Counted from the first letter of the stretch, positions 26,070 to 35,734 are shown. The stretch: DNA of 64,000 bases from Caulobacter sp. NIBR1757 (GCF_027912495.1 NZ_CP115463.1:124001-188000); one strand, 5' to 3'. Program-made: numbers and translations. The notes: generated by a model not told the origin, from the sequence alone.

Positions 26070-26383
26070 GCGATCTCGGCGATACCCTGGGCCGCCTGTG
26101 GGCGACGATTGAAAGCCGCAAGGGCGGCGACCCGGCCGCGAGCTGGACGGCGAAACTGTTGGCTGACCCAAAGCTGGCGGCGAAGAAGCTTGGCGAGGAA
26201 GGGCTGGAGGCGGCGCTGGCCTGCGCGCTCGGCGACAAGGCGAACCTGACCGCCGAAGCCGCCGACGTCCTCTACCACCTGCTGGCCGCGTTGGCGGCCA
26301 GCGGCGTCACCCCGGACGAGGTGGCGGCGGTGCTGAAAGCCCGCGAAGGGACTTCGGGTATCGCGGAAAAGGCGTCACGCTAA
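26066..26383 (+). CDS. hisE: Phosphoribosyl-ATP pyrophosphatase
   Basis: 105 residues, MazG-like helical fold with [14 protein letters not shown] and [17 protein letters not shown] metal-binding segments. It hydrolyses PR-ATP to PR-AMP, step 2 of histidine synthesis. Last gene of the operon; its TAA stop touches a REP-like repeat that may end transcription. Confidence 0.95.
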   Translation: MSDLGDTLGRLWATIESRKGGDPAASWTAKLLADPKLAAKKLGEEGLEAALACALGDKANLTAEAADVLYHLLAALAASGVTPDEVAAVLKAREGTSGIAEKASR

Positions 26384-26447
26384 CCTCCCTCCCCGAATGG
26401 GGAGGGTAGACGCGCGGTGACGCGCGTCGGGTGGGGAAGTCGGTCAC
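26384..26447 (+). repeat. REP-like element, copy B-left
   Basis: CCTCCCTCCCC-GAAT-GGGGAGGG, second hairpin ACGCGCG-GTGA-CGCGCGT, then GGGTGGGGAAGTCGGTCA. It starts directly after the hisE stop codon. Confidence 0.88.
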
Positions 26448-26492
26448 TGACCTTGAAGACCAAGCGCTTAGAAGCCTAACCGGTGGGGCCGG

Positions 26493-26546
26493 TGACCCAC
26501 TGCCCCACCCGGCCTTCGGCCTGCCCTCCCCATTCGGGGAGGGAGG
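26493..26546 (-). repeat. REP-like element, copy B-right (inverted)
   Basis: Minus strand: CCTCCCTCCCC-GAAT-GGGGAGGG, a short second hairpin GGCC-GAA-GGCC, then GGGTGGGGCAGTGGGTCA. It ends directly against the stop codon of the amidohydrolase gene. Only ~45 bp separate it from copy B-left; no gene is between them, unlike the pair at 11.2-11.7 kb. Confidence 0.88.
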
Positions 26547-28292
26547 TTATTCGGCCGCCAACGCCAGGGGAGCGCTCCGCGCCCCGCGCACCAGCCGCCC
26601 GGGCAACGCCCCCGTCGGCTCCCCGTCGCGGTAAGTCACCTCACCGGCCACGATCGTCGCCACATACCCCTCGGCCTTCTGCGTCAACCGCCGCCCGCCG
26701 GCCGGCATGTCATAGGCAACACTCGGCGCATGCAGTTTCAGGGCGTCATAGTCGATGACGTTCAGGTCCGCCCGCAGCCCCACCTCGATCAGGCCCCGGT
26801 CCAGCAACCCCACCGCCTCGGCGGTGTCGCGCGTCTGCATGCGGATCACCTGCTCGACCGCGAACTTCGGCCCCCGCGTGCGGTCGCGGGTCCAGTGGGT
26901 CAGCATGCTGGTCGGGAAGGACCCGTCGCAGATCATCCCGACATGAGCCCCGCCGTCGGACAGGCCCGGCACCGTGTCGCGGTGACCCAGCATCTCGAAA
27001 GACGGCGCCAGGCTGCCGTCGGCGTAGTTGAGGAAGGGGTGATACAGCATCCCCCGCCCGCCCTGGCTCAGCATGTGGTCGATGGCCAGGTCTTCCGGCC
27101 AGACGCCCATGCCGGCGGCCAGAGCCTTCACGGTCCGCTCCGGCCCCTGCTCGTAGTCGGGGATTTCGCCCAGCAGGTACATGTTGTCCCAGGCCTGCAG
27201 CATGCTGCCCCGGAAGGGCCCCTTGGCGTCGCCGCTCTCGCTCAGCAGCCGGGCGCGGAACGCCGGGTCGGCCAGCATCGCGGCCCGCTCGGCCAGCGGC
27301 AGATGGGCGATCTCCCTGTAGGTCTCGGTCGGGCTGAACGGGTTCATGGTCAGCTCCAGGCCGAACAGCACCCCGACAGGGCGACCACAGACCTGGGCCT
27401 TCATCTCGACCCCCGCGTCGACAGCCTCGGAGACCTTGGCCAGCATGGTCTTGTAGAGTTCGGGCGCCTTGGCGCTCTGGGCCAGGGTGAAGCTCAGCGG
27501 CCGGCCGCTCTTCTCCGAGAGCCGGCGGAACATGGCGATCTCCTCGATCGGATCGGGGGCGAAGTCGCTGACCAGCTGCAGCACCCCCTTGCCGGCCGCC
27601 TTCATGCCGAGCGCGATGCCCATCAGCTCGTCCTCGCCGGCGTTCAGCGTAGGAGTTGGCTGACCGTCGCTGGTGCGGTGGTTGAGGGTGCGGCTGGTCG
27701 AAAAGCCGATCGCTCCGGCCTCCATCGCCCGGCGCGCGATCTCTGCCATCTGGGCGATGTCCTCAGGCGTCGCCGGGTCGCGGTTGGCGCCGCGCTCGCC
27801 CATCACATAGACGCGCAGGGCCGCGTGCGGCAGCTGGGCGGCCAGGTCGATGTCGAACACCCGCCTGTCCAGGGCGTCGAGGTAGTCGGGGAAGCTCTCC
27901 CAGTTCCAGGGCAGGCCCTCGGTCAGCACCGGGAAGGGAATGTCCTCCACCCCCTCCATCAGCCGGATCAGCCGGTCATGGTCCTCGGGCTTGCAGGGCG
28001 CGAAGCCGACCCCGCAGTTGCCCATGACGACGGTCGTCACCCCATGGCCGCTGGAGGGGTTCAGCCGGTTATCCCAGGTCGCCTGGCCATCGTAATGGGT
28101 GTGGATATCGACAAAGCCGGGGGTGACCAGCTTCCCGGTCGCATCGATCTCCGTCGCGCCGGCGGGCAGGTTCGGTCGCACCGCCGCGATCAGGCCGTTC
28201 TTCACCCCGACGTCGGCGACAAACGGCGCCCCGCCGGTCCCGTCCACCACCGTGCCGCCGCGCAGCACCAGATCGTAGAGGTGATCGGCCAT
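26547..28292 (-). CDS. Amidohydrolase, N-acyl-D-amino-acid deacylase (D-aminoacylase) family
   Basis: 581 residues. N-terminal beta domain ([23 protein letters not shown]), the metal motif [23 protein letters not shown], and the C-terminal [16 protein letters not shown] and [11 protein letters not shown] segments. D-aminoacylases hydrolyse N-acyl-D-amino acids with zinc in the cytoplasm; long variants like this one often have unassigned substrates. It converges with the his operon across the REP-like pair. Confidence 0.88.
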   Translation of the reverse strand: MADHLYDLVLRGGTVVDGTGGAPFVADVGVKNGLIAAVRPNLPAGATEIDATGKLVTPGFVDIHTHYDGQATWDNRLNPSSGHGVTTVVMGNCGVGFAPCKPEDHDRLIRLMEGVEDIPFPVLTEGLPWNWESFPDYLDALDRRVFDIDLAAQLPHAALRVYVMGERGANRDPATPEDIAQMAEIARRAMEAGAIGFSTSRTLNHRTSDGQPTPTLNAGEDELMGIALGMKAAGKGVLQLVSDFAPDPIEEIAMFRRLSEKSGRPLSFTLAQSAKAPELYKTMLAKVSEAVDAGVEMKAQVCGRPVGVLFGLELTMNPFSPTETYREIAHLPLAERAAMLADPAFRARLLSESGDAKGPFRGSMLQAWDNMYLLGEIPDYEQGPERTVKALAAGMGVWPEDLAIDHMLSQGGRGMLYHPFLNYADGSLAPSFEMLGHRDTVPGLSDGGAHVGMICDGSFPTSMLTHWTRDRTRGPKFAVEQVIRMQTRDTAEAVGLLDRGLIEVGLRADLNVIDYDALKLHAPSVAYDMPAGGRRLTQKAEGYVATIVAGEVTYRDGEPTGALPGRLVRGARSAPLALAAE

Positions 28293-28387
28293 GGTCTCGC
28301 TCCCGTACCTTATCGTTGTTCAGGCAGGGTCGGACTCGTTGACCGGCGCGTCAAGCGGCGCCGTGGGGGAAGGCCGTGAGAGAACGG

Positions 28388-28759
28388 CTACCTCAGCACC
28401 GCCCCGGCCGCCCGGCGACAGGTCAGCCGGCCGCAGTCGGCCGGGTTCGCCTCTGGGGAAACGACATAGAGGATGCCCAGCGGACGCCCCTTGCTCTTGG
28501 CTTCGATGGCCAGGGTCAGCAGGCCCTCGGTCAAGGGATCGCGGGACTCCACGGCGAAGCGGCGCGGATCCGGCTTCTCTCCGGGCAGGGTCTTGCCGGC
28601 GGCGGCGGGGGCCGCGCAGGTGATCTCGATGCGGTCGCGGTAGGCGGCGATCTCGGCGACGGTGCAGTCGGTCCAGGCGCCGCCTTCAGGGGCATCCTGG
28701 GCGACAACCGGGGCGGCCGGGACAAGGGCGAGGGCAAGCAGAAGCGGCAGATATTTCAT
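28388..28759 (-). CDS. Small secreted hypothetical protein
   Basis: 123 residues with a clear signal peptide (MKYLPLLLALALVPAAPVVAQ, cleavage after ~20). The mature part has four Cys (WTDCTV, EITCAAP, ADCGRLTC), which may form disulfides in the periplasm. No family recognised. It lies between the amidohydrolase and the S9 peptidase on the same strand. Confidence 0.7.
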   Translation of the reverse strand: MKYLPLLLALALVPAAPVVAQDAPEGGAWTDCTVAEIAAYRDRIEITCAAPAAAGKTLPGEKPDPRRFAVESRDPLTEGLLTLAIEAKSKGRPLGILYVVSPEANPADCGRLTCRRAAGAVLR

Positions 28760-28806
28760 TCCATGACCCTCCTTTCCGCCGACGAATTCGTCAATGGCCG
28801 GTGGGA

Positions 28807-30777
28807 TCAGTCGGCCGGATTGTAGCGGGCCAGGAAGTCGAAGGTCAGGGACAGCATCTGGGTGCGGGTCGTTTCGCGGCGCAGGTGATGATCCTCGGCC
28901 TCCAGCTCGGCGAACTCCACCGTCTTGCCGGCCGCCTTGAGGGCGTCGCGCATGTCGGTGCTTTGCGACAGCGGCACCACGGTGTCATCGCGGCCGTGCA
29001 GCAACAGGATCGGCGCCCGGGCGGCGCCGGCCTGATAGCGGGGCGAGACCTTCAAAAGCCGGTCGGCGTCGGCGACCGGATCACCGATGGCCTTGCTCCA
29101 GTAGCGGGTGGCCATGCTTTCGCGACCCCTGGCGTCCCGGCTGTGGCGGATGATGGCCGGCAGATCGCCGACTCCCGCCACCGAAATGGCGCAGCGGTAG
29201 AGGTCCGGCGTCAGGGTGGCCCCGGCCAGGGCGGCATAGCCGCCATAGGACGCCCCGACGATACAGACCCGGGCCGGGTCGGCGATGCCCTTGCCGACCA
29301 CGGCGCCAAGAGCGTCCGACAGGTCCGACTGCATCAGCGCGCCCCACTGGCCGTGGCCGGCTTCCTCGAACACGGCGCCGAAGCCGCTGGAGCCGCGGAA
29401 GTTGGGCTGCAGCACCGCATAGCCGCGCGCCGCTAGGGCCTGGGCCCACCAGTCGAAGCCCAGCGTATCGCGCGACGCCGGTCCGCCGTGCGGCATCAGG
29501 ATCAGCGGCAGGTTCCTGGGCTCCCGGCTGGGCGGCAGGGTCAGGTAGCCGCTGATCTCCAGCCCGTCGCGGGCCGTGTAGCGGAAGGGCTTCATTTCGG
29601 CGACGGAGGCCGCTGGCACGGCTGGATAGAGGTCTCCGACCTTGACGGCCTCGCCGTTCGCCAGCCGGACGATCCAGATGCTGCCCGGATCGCCTGGCCC
29701 CTCGGCGCTCAACAGCACCGACTGGCGGTCCCGCGACCAGGATCTGGCCCAGGCGCGTTTGCCCGGCAGCAAGGCCCGCGCCTGGCGCTCCATCTCGGCC
29801 AGACCGGCGTCGGTCCAGCGGATGCGCTCCTCATCGTCGGCATAGACGTAGCCGACGATGCGGCCGGTGAAGCGGTCCACGACGCCGCCGCTGATGTCAT
29901 AGCCATCGACGCTGACCCGCGCCGGGCCGATCTGGCCGGTGGTCAGGTCCAGGTCGGCCACCGCCGCCCGCCGGCCCGGACCCTCGATGACCCCGACCAG
30001 CCGGTTGGCGTCGTCCTCGAAGCCCAGGGGGGTGAAGCCCTTGATCTCGCCGCCGGCCCCGCTGCTGGTCTGCCGGACCGTGCGCCAGCCGTTCTTGCCG
30101 CCGGCGCTGTCGAGAACCTGGATCTGCAAGCTGGGCGTTGGCGGTCCGGTCATCAGGCTGCGGGCACGCAGCCTGCCATCGGGTCCGGCGTACCAGAGCA
30201 CGGCCCTGGCGACGCCGCCGGCCGGCCTGGGCGCGACATCCAGCCGAACGGCCTTCTTCTCGTTGGGAGCGTCGTACTCGGTCAGGAACAGCGAATGCTT
30301 GTCGGCCAGCGCCAGCAGCGGATAGCCCCGCCCCGATCCCATCGGGGACACCACATAGCCCCACAGCTGTTGCTGTTCGAAGATCGGATCCTCGAACCGG
30401 CCATAGAGGAAGACCCCGTCGAAATCCTCGGGCGGCTTGCCCTTTTCCGGCGGCAGGGTGACCGTATGTTCGACCACCACGCTCTCATCCGAGACCCAGG
30501 ACAGGCTCTTGGGTTTGGGCGGCGGGGCATAGGGGAAGTTCAGGCTCAGCGCCGTGGAGAAGGCCGACCGGCGCGTCTCGCCGGGGGTGATCACCACCAG
30601 CTCGCGGCCGCCGGCGAACTGGCGGATATAGGCGACCCGCCGGCCGTCCGGCGAAATCTCGGCGAAGGCCATGTAGGGCAGACGGCCGTGGGCCTGCGGC
30701 GGCGGCGGCTCGGCTGACCACACCGGACCGCAAAGCGCGGCGACCAGACCGACGACAACGAGAAACACCAGACGCAA
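28807..30777 (-). CDS. S9 family (prolyl oligopeptidase-type) serine peptidase, exported
   Basis: About 656 residues. The frame runs up to 30951, but that would overlap the divergent thiolase gene; a TTG at 30777 gives MRLVFLVVVGLVAALCGPVW, a good signal peptide, so I use it with caution. N-terminal beta-propeller-like region, C-terminal alpha/beta-hydrolase: nucleophile Ser in GASYGGYAAL, Asp in LHGRDDTVVP, His in AEDHHLRR. It probably cleaves oligopeptides in the periplasm. Confidence 0.88.
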   Translation of the reverse strand: MRLVFLVVVGLVAALCGPVWSAEPPPPQAHGRLPYMAFAEISPDGRRVAYIRQFAGGRELVVITPGETRRSAFSTALSLNFPYAPPPKPKSLSWVSDESVVVEHTVTLPPEKGKPPEDFDGVFLYGRFEDPIFEQQQLWGYVVSPMGSGRGYPLLALADKHSLFLTEYDAPNEKKAVRLDVAPRPAGGVARAVLWYAGPDGRLRARSLMTGPPTPSLQIQVLDSAGGKNGWRTVRQTSSGAGGEIKGFTPLGFEDDANRLVGVIEGPGRRAAVADLDLTTGQIGPARVSVDGYDISGGVVDRFTGRIVGYVYADDEERIRWTDAGLAEMERQARALLPGKRAWARSWSRDRQSVLLSAEGPGDPGSIWIVRLANGEAVKVGDLYPAVPAASVAEMKPFRYTARDGLEISGYLTLPPSREPRNLPLILMPHGGPASRDTLGFDWWAQALAARGYAVLQPNFRGSSGFGAVFEEAGHGQWGALMQSDLSDALGAVVGKGIADPARVCIVGASYGGYAALAGATLTPDLYRCAISVAGVGDLPAIIRHSRDARGRESMATRYWSKAIGDPVADADRLLKVSPRYQAGAARAPILLLHGRDDTVVPLSQSTDMRDALKAAGKTVEFAELEAEDHHLRRETTRTQMLSLTFDFLARYNPAD

Positions 30778-30934
30778 GACACCCCCCGGTATGCGCCCCA
30801 AAAATAACACCCTGCCCCTGGCTCGCCAACAGTGCAGGTTGACGCGCGCGTGATCTTTCGCAGGTGCGAAGCTTTCCCTAAGGTCGCCGCCGATCCATTC
30901 AAACCATCGTTTGAATCCCAGCGAAGAGAACCCC

Positions 30935-32125
30935 ATGCGCGACGCCGTCATCGTATCCTACGCCCGCACCGGACTGGCCAAGTCCGTCCGCGGCGGCTTC
31001 AACAACACCCACGGCGCGGCCATGGCCGGCCACGCCATCCAGCACGCGGTCAGCCGCGCCGGCCTCGAAGGGGCCGAGGTCGAGGATGTCATCCTGGGCT
31101 GCGGCGGGCCTGAAGGCGCCACCGGCATGAACGTCGCCCGCAACGCCGCCATCTGGGCCGGCCTGCCGGTGACCACCAGCGGCACGACCATCAACCGCTT
31201 CTGCTCCTCGGGTCTTCAGGCCATTGCTTCGGCCGCCCACTACATCAAGAACGAAGGCGCCGATGTCGCCGTCGGCGGCGGCGTGGAATCGATCTCGCTG
31301 GTCAACGCCGGCGGCCATATGAACCGCTTCCACATCACCGAAGAAAAGCTGATGGAGATCAAGCCGGCCCTGTGGATGGCGATGATCAACACCGCCGACA
31401 TCGTCGCCAAGCGCTACAATGTCGCCCGCGACTACCAGGACGAATACGCTCTGCGCAGCCAGCAGCGCATCGCCGCCGCCCAGGCCGCCGGCCTGTTCAA
31501 GGACGAGATCGTCCCGATGGCCACCAAGATGAAGGTGGTCAACAAGGAAACCAAGGAAGAGAGCTTCGTCGACTACGTGGTCGATCGCGACGAGTGCAAC
31601 CGTCCCGACACCACCCTGGAAGGCCTGCGCTCGCTGCAGCCGGTCATGGGCGAAGGCAACTTCGTCACCGCCGGCAACGCCAGCCAGCTGTCGGACGGCG
31701 CCGCCGCCGTGGTGCTGATGGAATCGAAGGAAGCCGAACGCCGCGGTCTGAAACCCCTCGGCCGCTTCAAGGGCTTCGCCGTCGCCGGCTGCGAACCGGA
31801 CGAAATGGGCATCGGCCCGGTCTTCGCCGTGCCGCGCCTGCTCGAGCGTCATGGGCTGAAGGTTGATGACATCGACCTGTGGGAACTGAACGAAGCCTTC
31901 GCCTCGCAGTGCCTCTACAGCCGCGACACCCTCGGCATCGACCCTGAGAAGTACAACGTCAACGGCGGCTCGATCGCCATCGGCCACCCCTTCGGCATGA
32001 CCGGCGCCCGCTGCGTCGGCCACGTGCTGATGGAAGGCCAGCGCCGCAAGGCCAAGCTGGCGGTGGTCACCATGTGCATCGGCGGCGGCATGGGCGCCGC
32101 CGGCCTGTTTGAAGTGTTCAGCTAA
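30935..32125 (+). CDS. Thiolase family protein (acetyl-CoA C-acyltransferase)
   Basis: 396 residues. ATG 30935 preferred (AAGAGA upstream); a TTG at 30911 is the alternative. The acyl-binding Cys90 is in [10 protein letters not shown], the His in [10 protein letters not shown] and the second Cys in [12 protein letters not shown]. It cleaves or forms 3-ketoacyl-CoA. Family length and [21 protein letters not shown] suggest a degradative beta-oxidation or acetoacetyl-CoA thiolase; exact specificity cannot be assigned. It is monocistronic and followed by a long inverted repeat. Confidence 0.94.
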   Translation: MRDAVIVSYARTGLAKSVRGGFNNTHGAAMAGHAIQHAVSRAGLEGAEVEDVILGCGGPEGATGMNVARNAAIWAGLPVTTSGTTINRFCSSGLQAIASAAHYIKNEGADVAVGGGVESISLVNAGGHMNRFHITEEKLMEIKPALWMAMINTADIVAKRYNVARDYQDEYALRSQQRIAAAQAAGLFKDEIVPMATKMKVVNKETKEESFVDYVVDRDECNRPDTTLEGLRSLQPVMGEGNFVTAGNASQLSDGAAAVVLMESKEAERRGLKPLGRFKGFAVAGCEPDEMGIGPVFAVPRLLERHGLKVDDIDLWELNEAFASQCLYSRDTLGIDPEKYNVNGGSIAIGHPFGMTGARCVGHVLMEGQRRKAKLAVVTMCIGGGMGAAGLFEVFS

Positions 32126-32136
32126 ACACCCCCCAG

Positions 32137-32248
32137 CGTCATCCCGGACGCCCGCAGGGCGATCCGGGACCCAGGGGTGACAGAGCGCGAATAGTTGAGC
32201 CGGGGCCCCTGGGTCCCGGCTCTTCGCTTCGCTCCGGCCGGGATGACG
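32137..32248. repeat. Long inverted-repeat element, copy 2
   Basis: Outer arms CGTCATCCCGG / CCGGGATGACG and inner arms CCGGGACCCAGGGG / CCCCTGGGTCCCGG with a ~35-nt loop. It shares GTCATCC, the sub-hairpin CGCCCG-AGGGCGA, and GGGACCCA with the element at 17415-17535. It begins 12 bp after the thiolase stop. Confidence 0.85.
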
Positions 32249-32379
32249 GGGTTTGTGGTTTGGATCAATAACCTCCATCCCTCTGTCGCTTGGCCGACAC
32301 CGTCAACACCTTACGGGACTTGGGGTCGGCGCCGAAACCACACGGATTCAGCAAACTAAATTGTCTGGCGTCTTCATCC

Positions 32380-32404
32380 GGAACGACAGCGTTTGCGTAT
32401 CGTT
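32380..32404 (+). promoter_or_regulatory. EcfG/SigT general-stress promoter
   Basis: GGAAC at 32380-32384, a 16-bp spacer, CGTT at 32401-32404: an exact match to the alphaproteobacterial EcfG-type consensus GGAAC-N16/17-CGTT. It lies 49 bp upstream of the small ORF at 32454. Confidence 0.75.
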
Positions 32405-32453
32405 AAGGCGGAAGGCGTCATTGTGGCGCCCGACTGAATGGAACGATAACGCC

Positions 32454-32588
32454 ATGGCCGTCAGGGCCCTCTTCGCCGCCGCCGCTGTCTTCGCCATCGC
32501 CTTGGCGATGCTGCTGCCCGTGCCCGGTTCGCAATCCCGCCAGGCCCATGCCTCGCAGATCGAAACCATGGACCTGGGCCACCACTAG
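32454..32588 (+). CDS. Candidate 44-aa stress-induced secreted/membrane microprotein
   Basis: Begins MAVRALFAAAAVFAIALAML, a signal peptide or single membrane helix, then a short polar tail ending ETMDLGHH. The ribosome site is weak. Support comes from the exact EcfG-type promoter just upstream and from a lack of any other gene in the 520 bp between thiolase and mobA. No family recognised. Confidence 0.55.
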   Translation: MAVRALFAAAAVFAIALAMLLPVPGSQSRQAHASQIETMDLGHH

Positions 32589-32645
32589 GCGGCCCGCCTT
32601 CCCAACTTCATTGCCCTCGCCCCGCCGCCGTGGTCGCTTCGCGCC

Positions 32646-33212
32646 ATGATCAGGGCTGCTGACATCGTCGGGCTGGTTCTCGCCGGCGGCCGCTCGCGTC
32701 GCTTCGGGTCCGAGAAGGCTATCGCGCCCTACGAGGGCCGGCTGTTGCTGGACTGGTGCCTGGAGCCGCTGGCTGTTTGCCGCTTGCGGGCGATCAGCGC
32801 CGGGCGGGGATCGGGGGCGGCCGCCAGGGCCGGGGTGCTTGGACTTCCGGTGCTGCCCGATGCGCCGGGCGATCCGGACGGTCCCCTGGCCGGGGTTCGC
32901 GCCGGCCTCGTCTGGGCGCGGCAGGCCGGCGCCGGCTGGCTGGCCACGGCGCCCTGCGACACCCCCGACCTTCCGGGCGATCTGGTCGCCCGGCTGGCGG
33001 AGGCCTCGGCCGGTGGTCCCGGCGCCTATGCCGTCAGTCCCGATGGCCGCCAGCCGCTCTGCGCGCTCTGGTCGGCCGACCTGCTGGCGCCGCTGTCCGC
33101 CATGATCGCCGACGGTCATCCGCCTGTCCGCGACCTACAGGACCGGCTCGGTCTGCGCCCCGCGGTGTTCGCGGAGGCCGACGCCTTCCGGAACCTCAAT
33201 CAGCCTCTTTAG
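32646..33212 (+). CDS. mobA: Molybdenum cofactor guanylyltransferase
   Basis: 188 residues. N-terminal nucleotide-binding motif LAGGRSRRFGSEKA, followed by DAPGDPDGPLAGV and the metal-binding TAPCDTP. MobA attaches GMP to molybdopterin to make the bis-MGD cofactor for DMSO-reductase-family enzymes. Its stop codon overlaps the stop of the small gene on the opposite strand. Confidence 0.92.
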   Translation: MIRAADIVGLVLAGGRSRRFGSEKAIAPYEGRLLLDWCLEPLAVCRLRAISAGRGSGAAARAGVLGLPVLPDAPGDPDGPLAGVRAGLVWARQAGAGWLATAPCDTPDLPGDLVARLAEASAGGPGAYAVSPDGRQPLCALWSADLLAPLSAMIADGHPPVRDLQDRLGLRPAVFAEADAFRNLNQPL

Positions 33213-33394
33213 AAACCGCCCACGGCCCGCAACCGGGCGATTTCCAGTTCCAGCTCCCGCTCGCGCCGGGCGGCCAACCGCGCCTTGCGGTGCTCGCTGC
33301 GCCAGCCGAAGACCAGGGCCGCCAGGGACATCGCCGCCAAGGCCGTCCTGCTTCTCGGCGCCTGCGTGCTCGCTGCATAATCCATCGCGCTCAT
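33209..33394 (-). CDS. Small protein, one hydrophobic segment plus basic coiled-coil tail
   Basis: 61 residues with a strong ribosome site (GGGAGGA 8 bases before ATG). A hydrophobic stretch (ALAAMSLAALVFGW) at ~19-32 is followed by a charged amphipathic helix (RKARLAARRERELELEIARLR). This could be a single-pass membrane protein with a cytoplasmic helix. Unknown family. Its TAA stop overlaps the mobA TAG on the other strand. Confidence 0.6.
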   Translation of the reverse strand: MSAMDYAASTQAPRSRTALAAMSLAALVFGWRSEHRKARLAARRERELELEIARLRAVGGF

Positions 33395-33627
33395 GATCCC
33401 GTCCTCCCTGACGGTTGGCGTTGCTGACGGATGCAGTTGGGCAGAGGCAAGCTGACCGGCGCATGAATGGAAAACCGCTGGTTTCCGTCAGCTTTGGAGC
33501 CTCTGCACGGGCCGTGGACATGCAGGCCCCATAAAGGCCCCGTTCCTCGGGCCTGTTGAGGATGGAGCCGCCGGGGCTGGTGAGATAGAACCGGCTCAAT
33601 CTGCGTTGAAACTTGAAGACGGACACC

Positions 33628-35598
33628 ATGGCGAACGCACAGGCGGGCGGAACCGGCGCTCGGCGCACCCCGCTGCAGGCCTTCCTCTACTGGGGCATGG
33701 TCATCGGCGTCTGGGGGCTGATCTTCCTGGTCGCCTTCCTCGCCGTGTTCGCCATCGACCTGCCCGATGTCTCCAAGCTCAATGACGTCACCCGTCAGCC
33801 TTCGATCTCCTATCTCGATCGCTCCGGGGCCCTGATCGCCGTGCGCGGCAGCCAGTACGCGCCCCCCGTCGATCTCGACAAGCTGCCCGACTATGTGCCG
33901 AAAGCCTTCCTGGCCATCGAGGACCGGCGTTTCTACTACCACCCGGGCTTCGATCCCCTGGGCATGGCCCGGGCCACGGTCGCCAACGTCAAGGCCGGCC
34001 GAATCGTCGCCGGCGGCTCGACCATCACCCAGCAGCTGGCCCGCAACCTGTTCCTGACCCTCGACCAGAACTGGCGGCGCAAGGTGCAGGAGCTGATCCT
34101 CGCCGTCTGGCTGGAGGTGAAGTTCTCCAAGAAGGAGATCCTCGCCCTCTATCTGAACCGGGTCTACTTCGGGGCCGGCGCCTATGGCATCGAGGCCGCC
34201 TCGCAGCGCTATTTCAACAAGCCCGCCTCCAGGCTGACGATCGGCGAATCGGCCCTGCTGGCCGGGATGATGAAGGGCCCGTCGCGCTATTCGCCGGTCT
34301 CCGCCAAGGAGCGGGCCGCCAAGCGGGCCAACGTCGTGCTCGACGAGATGGTCCGCACCAAGGCCATTACCCCCGAGCAACGGGCCGAGGCGGTCAAGGC
34401 GCCGGTGCGGGTTTCCTCGGTGCTGGCCAACCAGCGGGCGCAGTATTTCACCGACTGGATGGATGGCCAGGTCCGCGCCCTGGTCGGCGAACCGACCGAA
34501 GACCTCTATGTCGAAACCACGCTGGACCTGCCGATCCAGGCCGCCGCCGAACAGGCCGTGCGGGCCGGCGCGGCCAGGAACAAGGCGGCCGGCGTGCAAC
34601 AGGCGGCCCTGGTCGCCTTGGACGCCGAGGGCCGGGTGCGGGCCTATGTCGGCGGCGTCGATTACACCGAAAGCCAGTTCGACCGCGCCTCGGTCGCCCG
34701 CCGCCAGGCCGGGTCTGCCTTCAAGCCGTTCGTCTATCTGACCGCCATGGAACAGGGGCGAAACCCCAATGTCATGGTCGTCGATGAGCCGGTGAAGATC
34801 GGCAATTGGGAGCCGAAGAACTACACCGGCAAGTACCTGGGCTCGATGACCCTGGAGACGGCGCTGGCCCAGTCGATCAACACCGTCGCCGCCCGGCTGG
34901 CCAACGAGGTCGGCACCGGCAACGTCGCCTCGACGGCGCGGCGGCTCGGCATCACCTCGAAGATCCAGCTCGATCCGTCGATGGCGCTGGGCGCGGTCGA
35001 GGTCAGTCCGCTGGAGATGGCGGCGGCCTACGCCCCCTTCTCGAACGGCGGCTTCAAGGCCCGCGCCTGGGGCATCAGCCGCATCCGCACCGCCTCGGGC
35101 AAGGTCCTCTACGACCACAACCTCGAAAAGCGCGGCCGCCAGACGGTGATCGGCTCCCCGGCCCTGCCCTACATGAACCAGATGATGCGCAAGGTGGTGA
35201 CCAGCGGCACCGGGACCGGCGCGCGGGTTCCCGGCTTCGACATCGCCGGCAAGACCGGCACCACCAGCGACTACCGCGACGCCTGGTTCGTCGGCTACAC
35301 GGGCGGCTTCGTGGTCGCGGTCTGGACGGGCAAGGACGACAACACCCCCATGCGCCGGGTGACCGGCGGCGGCGCCCCGGCCCAGATCTGGAAGAGCTTC
35401 ATGGCCCAGGCCTTGCCGCGGCTGAAAGCCCAGACCATTCCGGGCGGCGTCATCGCCCCGCCGGAAGAGACCCCCGACCCGATCGGCGACATCATCTCCG
35501 GCATGGGCATCGGCGGCGACGATCCGCCCGACCCGCAGCCCAGGGCCCCGACGCCGGATGCGGACAAGGCCCGGCCGCCGGAAGAGATTCCGTTCTAA
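33628..35598 (+). CDS. Class A penicillin-binding protein (PBP1a-type)
   Basis: 656 residues. ATG 33628 chosen (GAAGACGGA before it); a TTG at 33613 is possible. One membrane anchor (~20-42), a GT51 glycosyltransferase domain (catalytic Glu98 in IEDRRFYYHPG, GGSTITQQLARN) and a transpeptidase domain (Ser363-x-x-Lys366 in SAFKPF, SxN at 416-418, KTG at 542-544). It polymerises and crosslinks peptidoglycan in the periplasm. A Pro-rich C-terminal tail follows. Confidence 0.95.
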   Translation: MANAQAGGTGARRTPLQAFLYWGMVIGVWGLIFLVAFLAVFAIDLPDVSKLNDVTRQPSISYLDRSGALIAVRGSQYAPPVDLDKLPDYVPKAFLAIEDRRFYYHPGFDPLGMARATVANVKAGRIVAGGSTITQQLARNLFLTLDQNWRRKVQELILAVWLEVKFSKKEILALYLNRVYFGAGAYGIEAASQRYFNKPASRLTIGESALLAGMMKGPSRYSPVSAKERAAKRANVVLDEMVRTKAITPEQRAEAVKAPVRVSSVLANQRAQYFTDWMDGQVRALVGEPTEDLYVETTLDLPIQAAAEQAVRAGAARNKAAGVQQAALVALDAEGRVRAYVGGVDYTESQFDRASVARRQAGSAFKPFVYLTAMEQGRNPNVMVVDEPVKIGNWEPKNYTGKYLGSMTLETALAQSINTVAARLANEVGTGNVASTARRLGITSKIQLDPSMALGAVEVSPLEMAAAYAPFSNGGFKARAWGISRIRTASGKVLYDHNLEKRGRQTVIGSPALPYMNQMMRKVVTSGTGTGARVPGFDIAGKTGTTSDYRDAWFVGYTGGFVVAVWTGKDDNTPMRRVTGGGAPAQIWKSFMAQALPRLKAQTIPGGVIAPPEETPDPIGDIISGMGIGGDDPPDPQPRAPTPDADKARPPEEIPF

Positions 35599-35612
35599 AG
35601 CGCGCAGCGCGC

Positions 35613-35637
35613 CCTTCTCCCGACAAGCGGGAGAAGG
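35613..35637 (+). terminator. Hairpin after the PBP gene
   Basis: CCTTCTCCCG-ACAAG-CGGGAGAAGG, a 10-bp perfect stem 15 bp after the stop. There is no T tract. Similar CTTCTCCCG hairpins are common intergenic repeats in alphaproteobacteria. A second set of arms (AAGGAATC/GATTCCTT and AGACTC/GAGTCT) follows up to ~35690 in an interleaved order. Confidence 0.5.
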
Positions 35638-35734
35638 AATCGAGACTCTTCGGGCAACCCTCTGGATTCCTTCAAGGAGTCTGAAATCGGAGGAAACCGG
35701 AGTCTTTTCCGCGCCTTGACTCTCGCGGAAATCG

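Noticed and set aside
30778-30951. Longer N-terminus for the S9 peptidase
   Set aside because: It would overlap the divergent thiolase gene and place the signal peptide internally.
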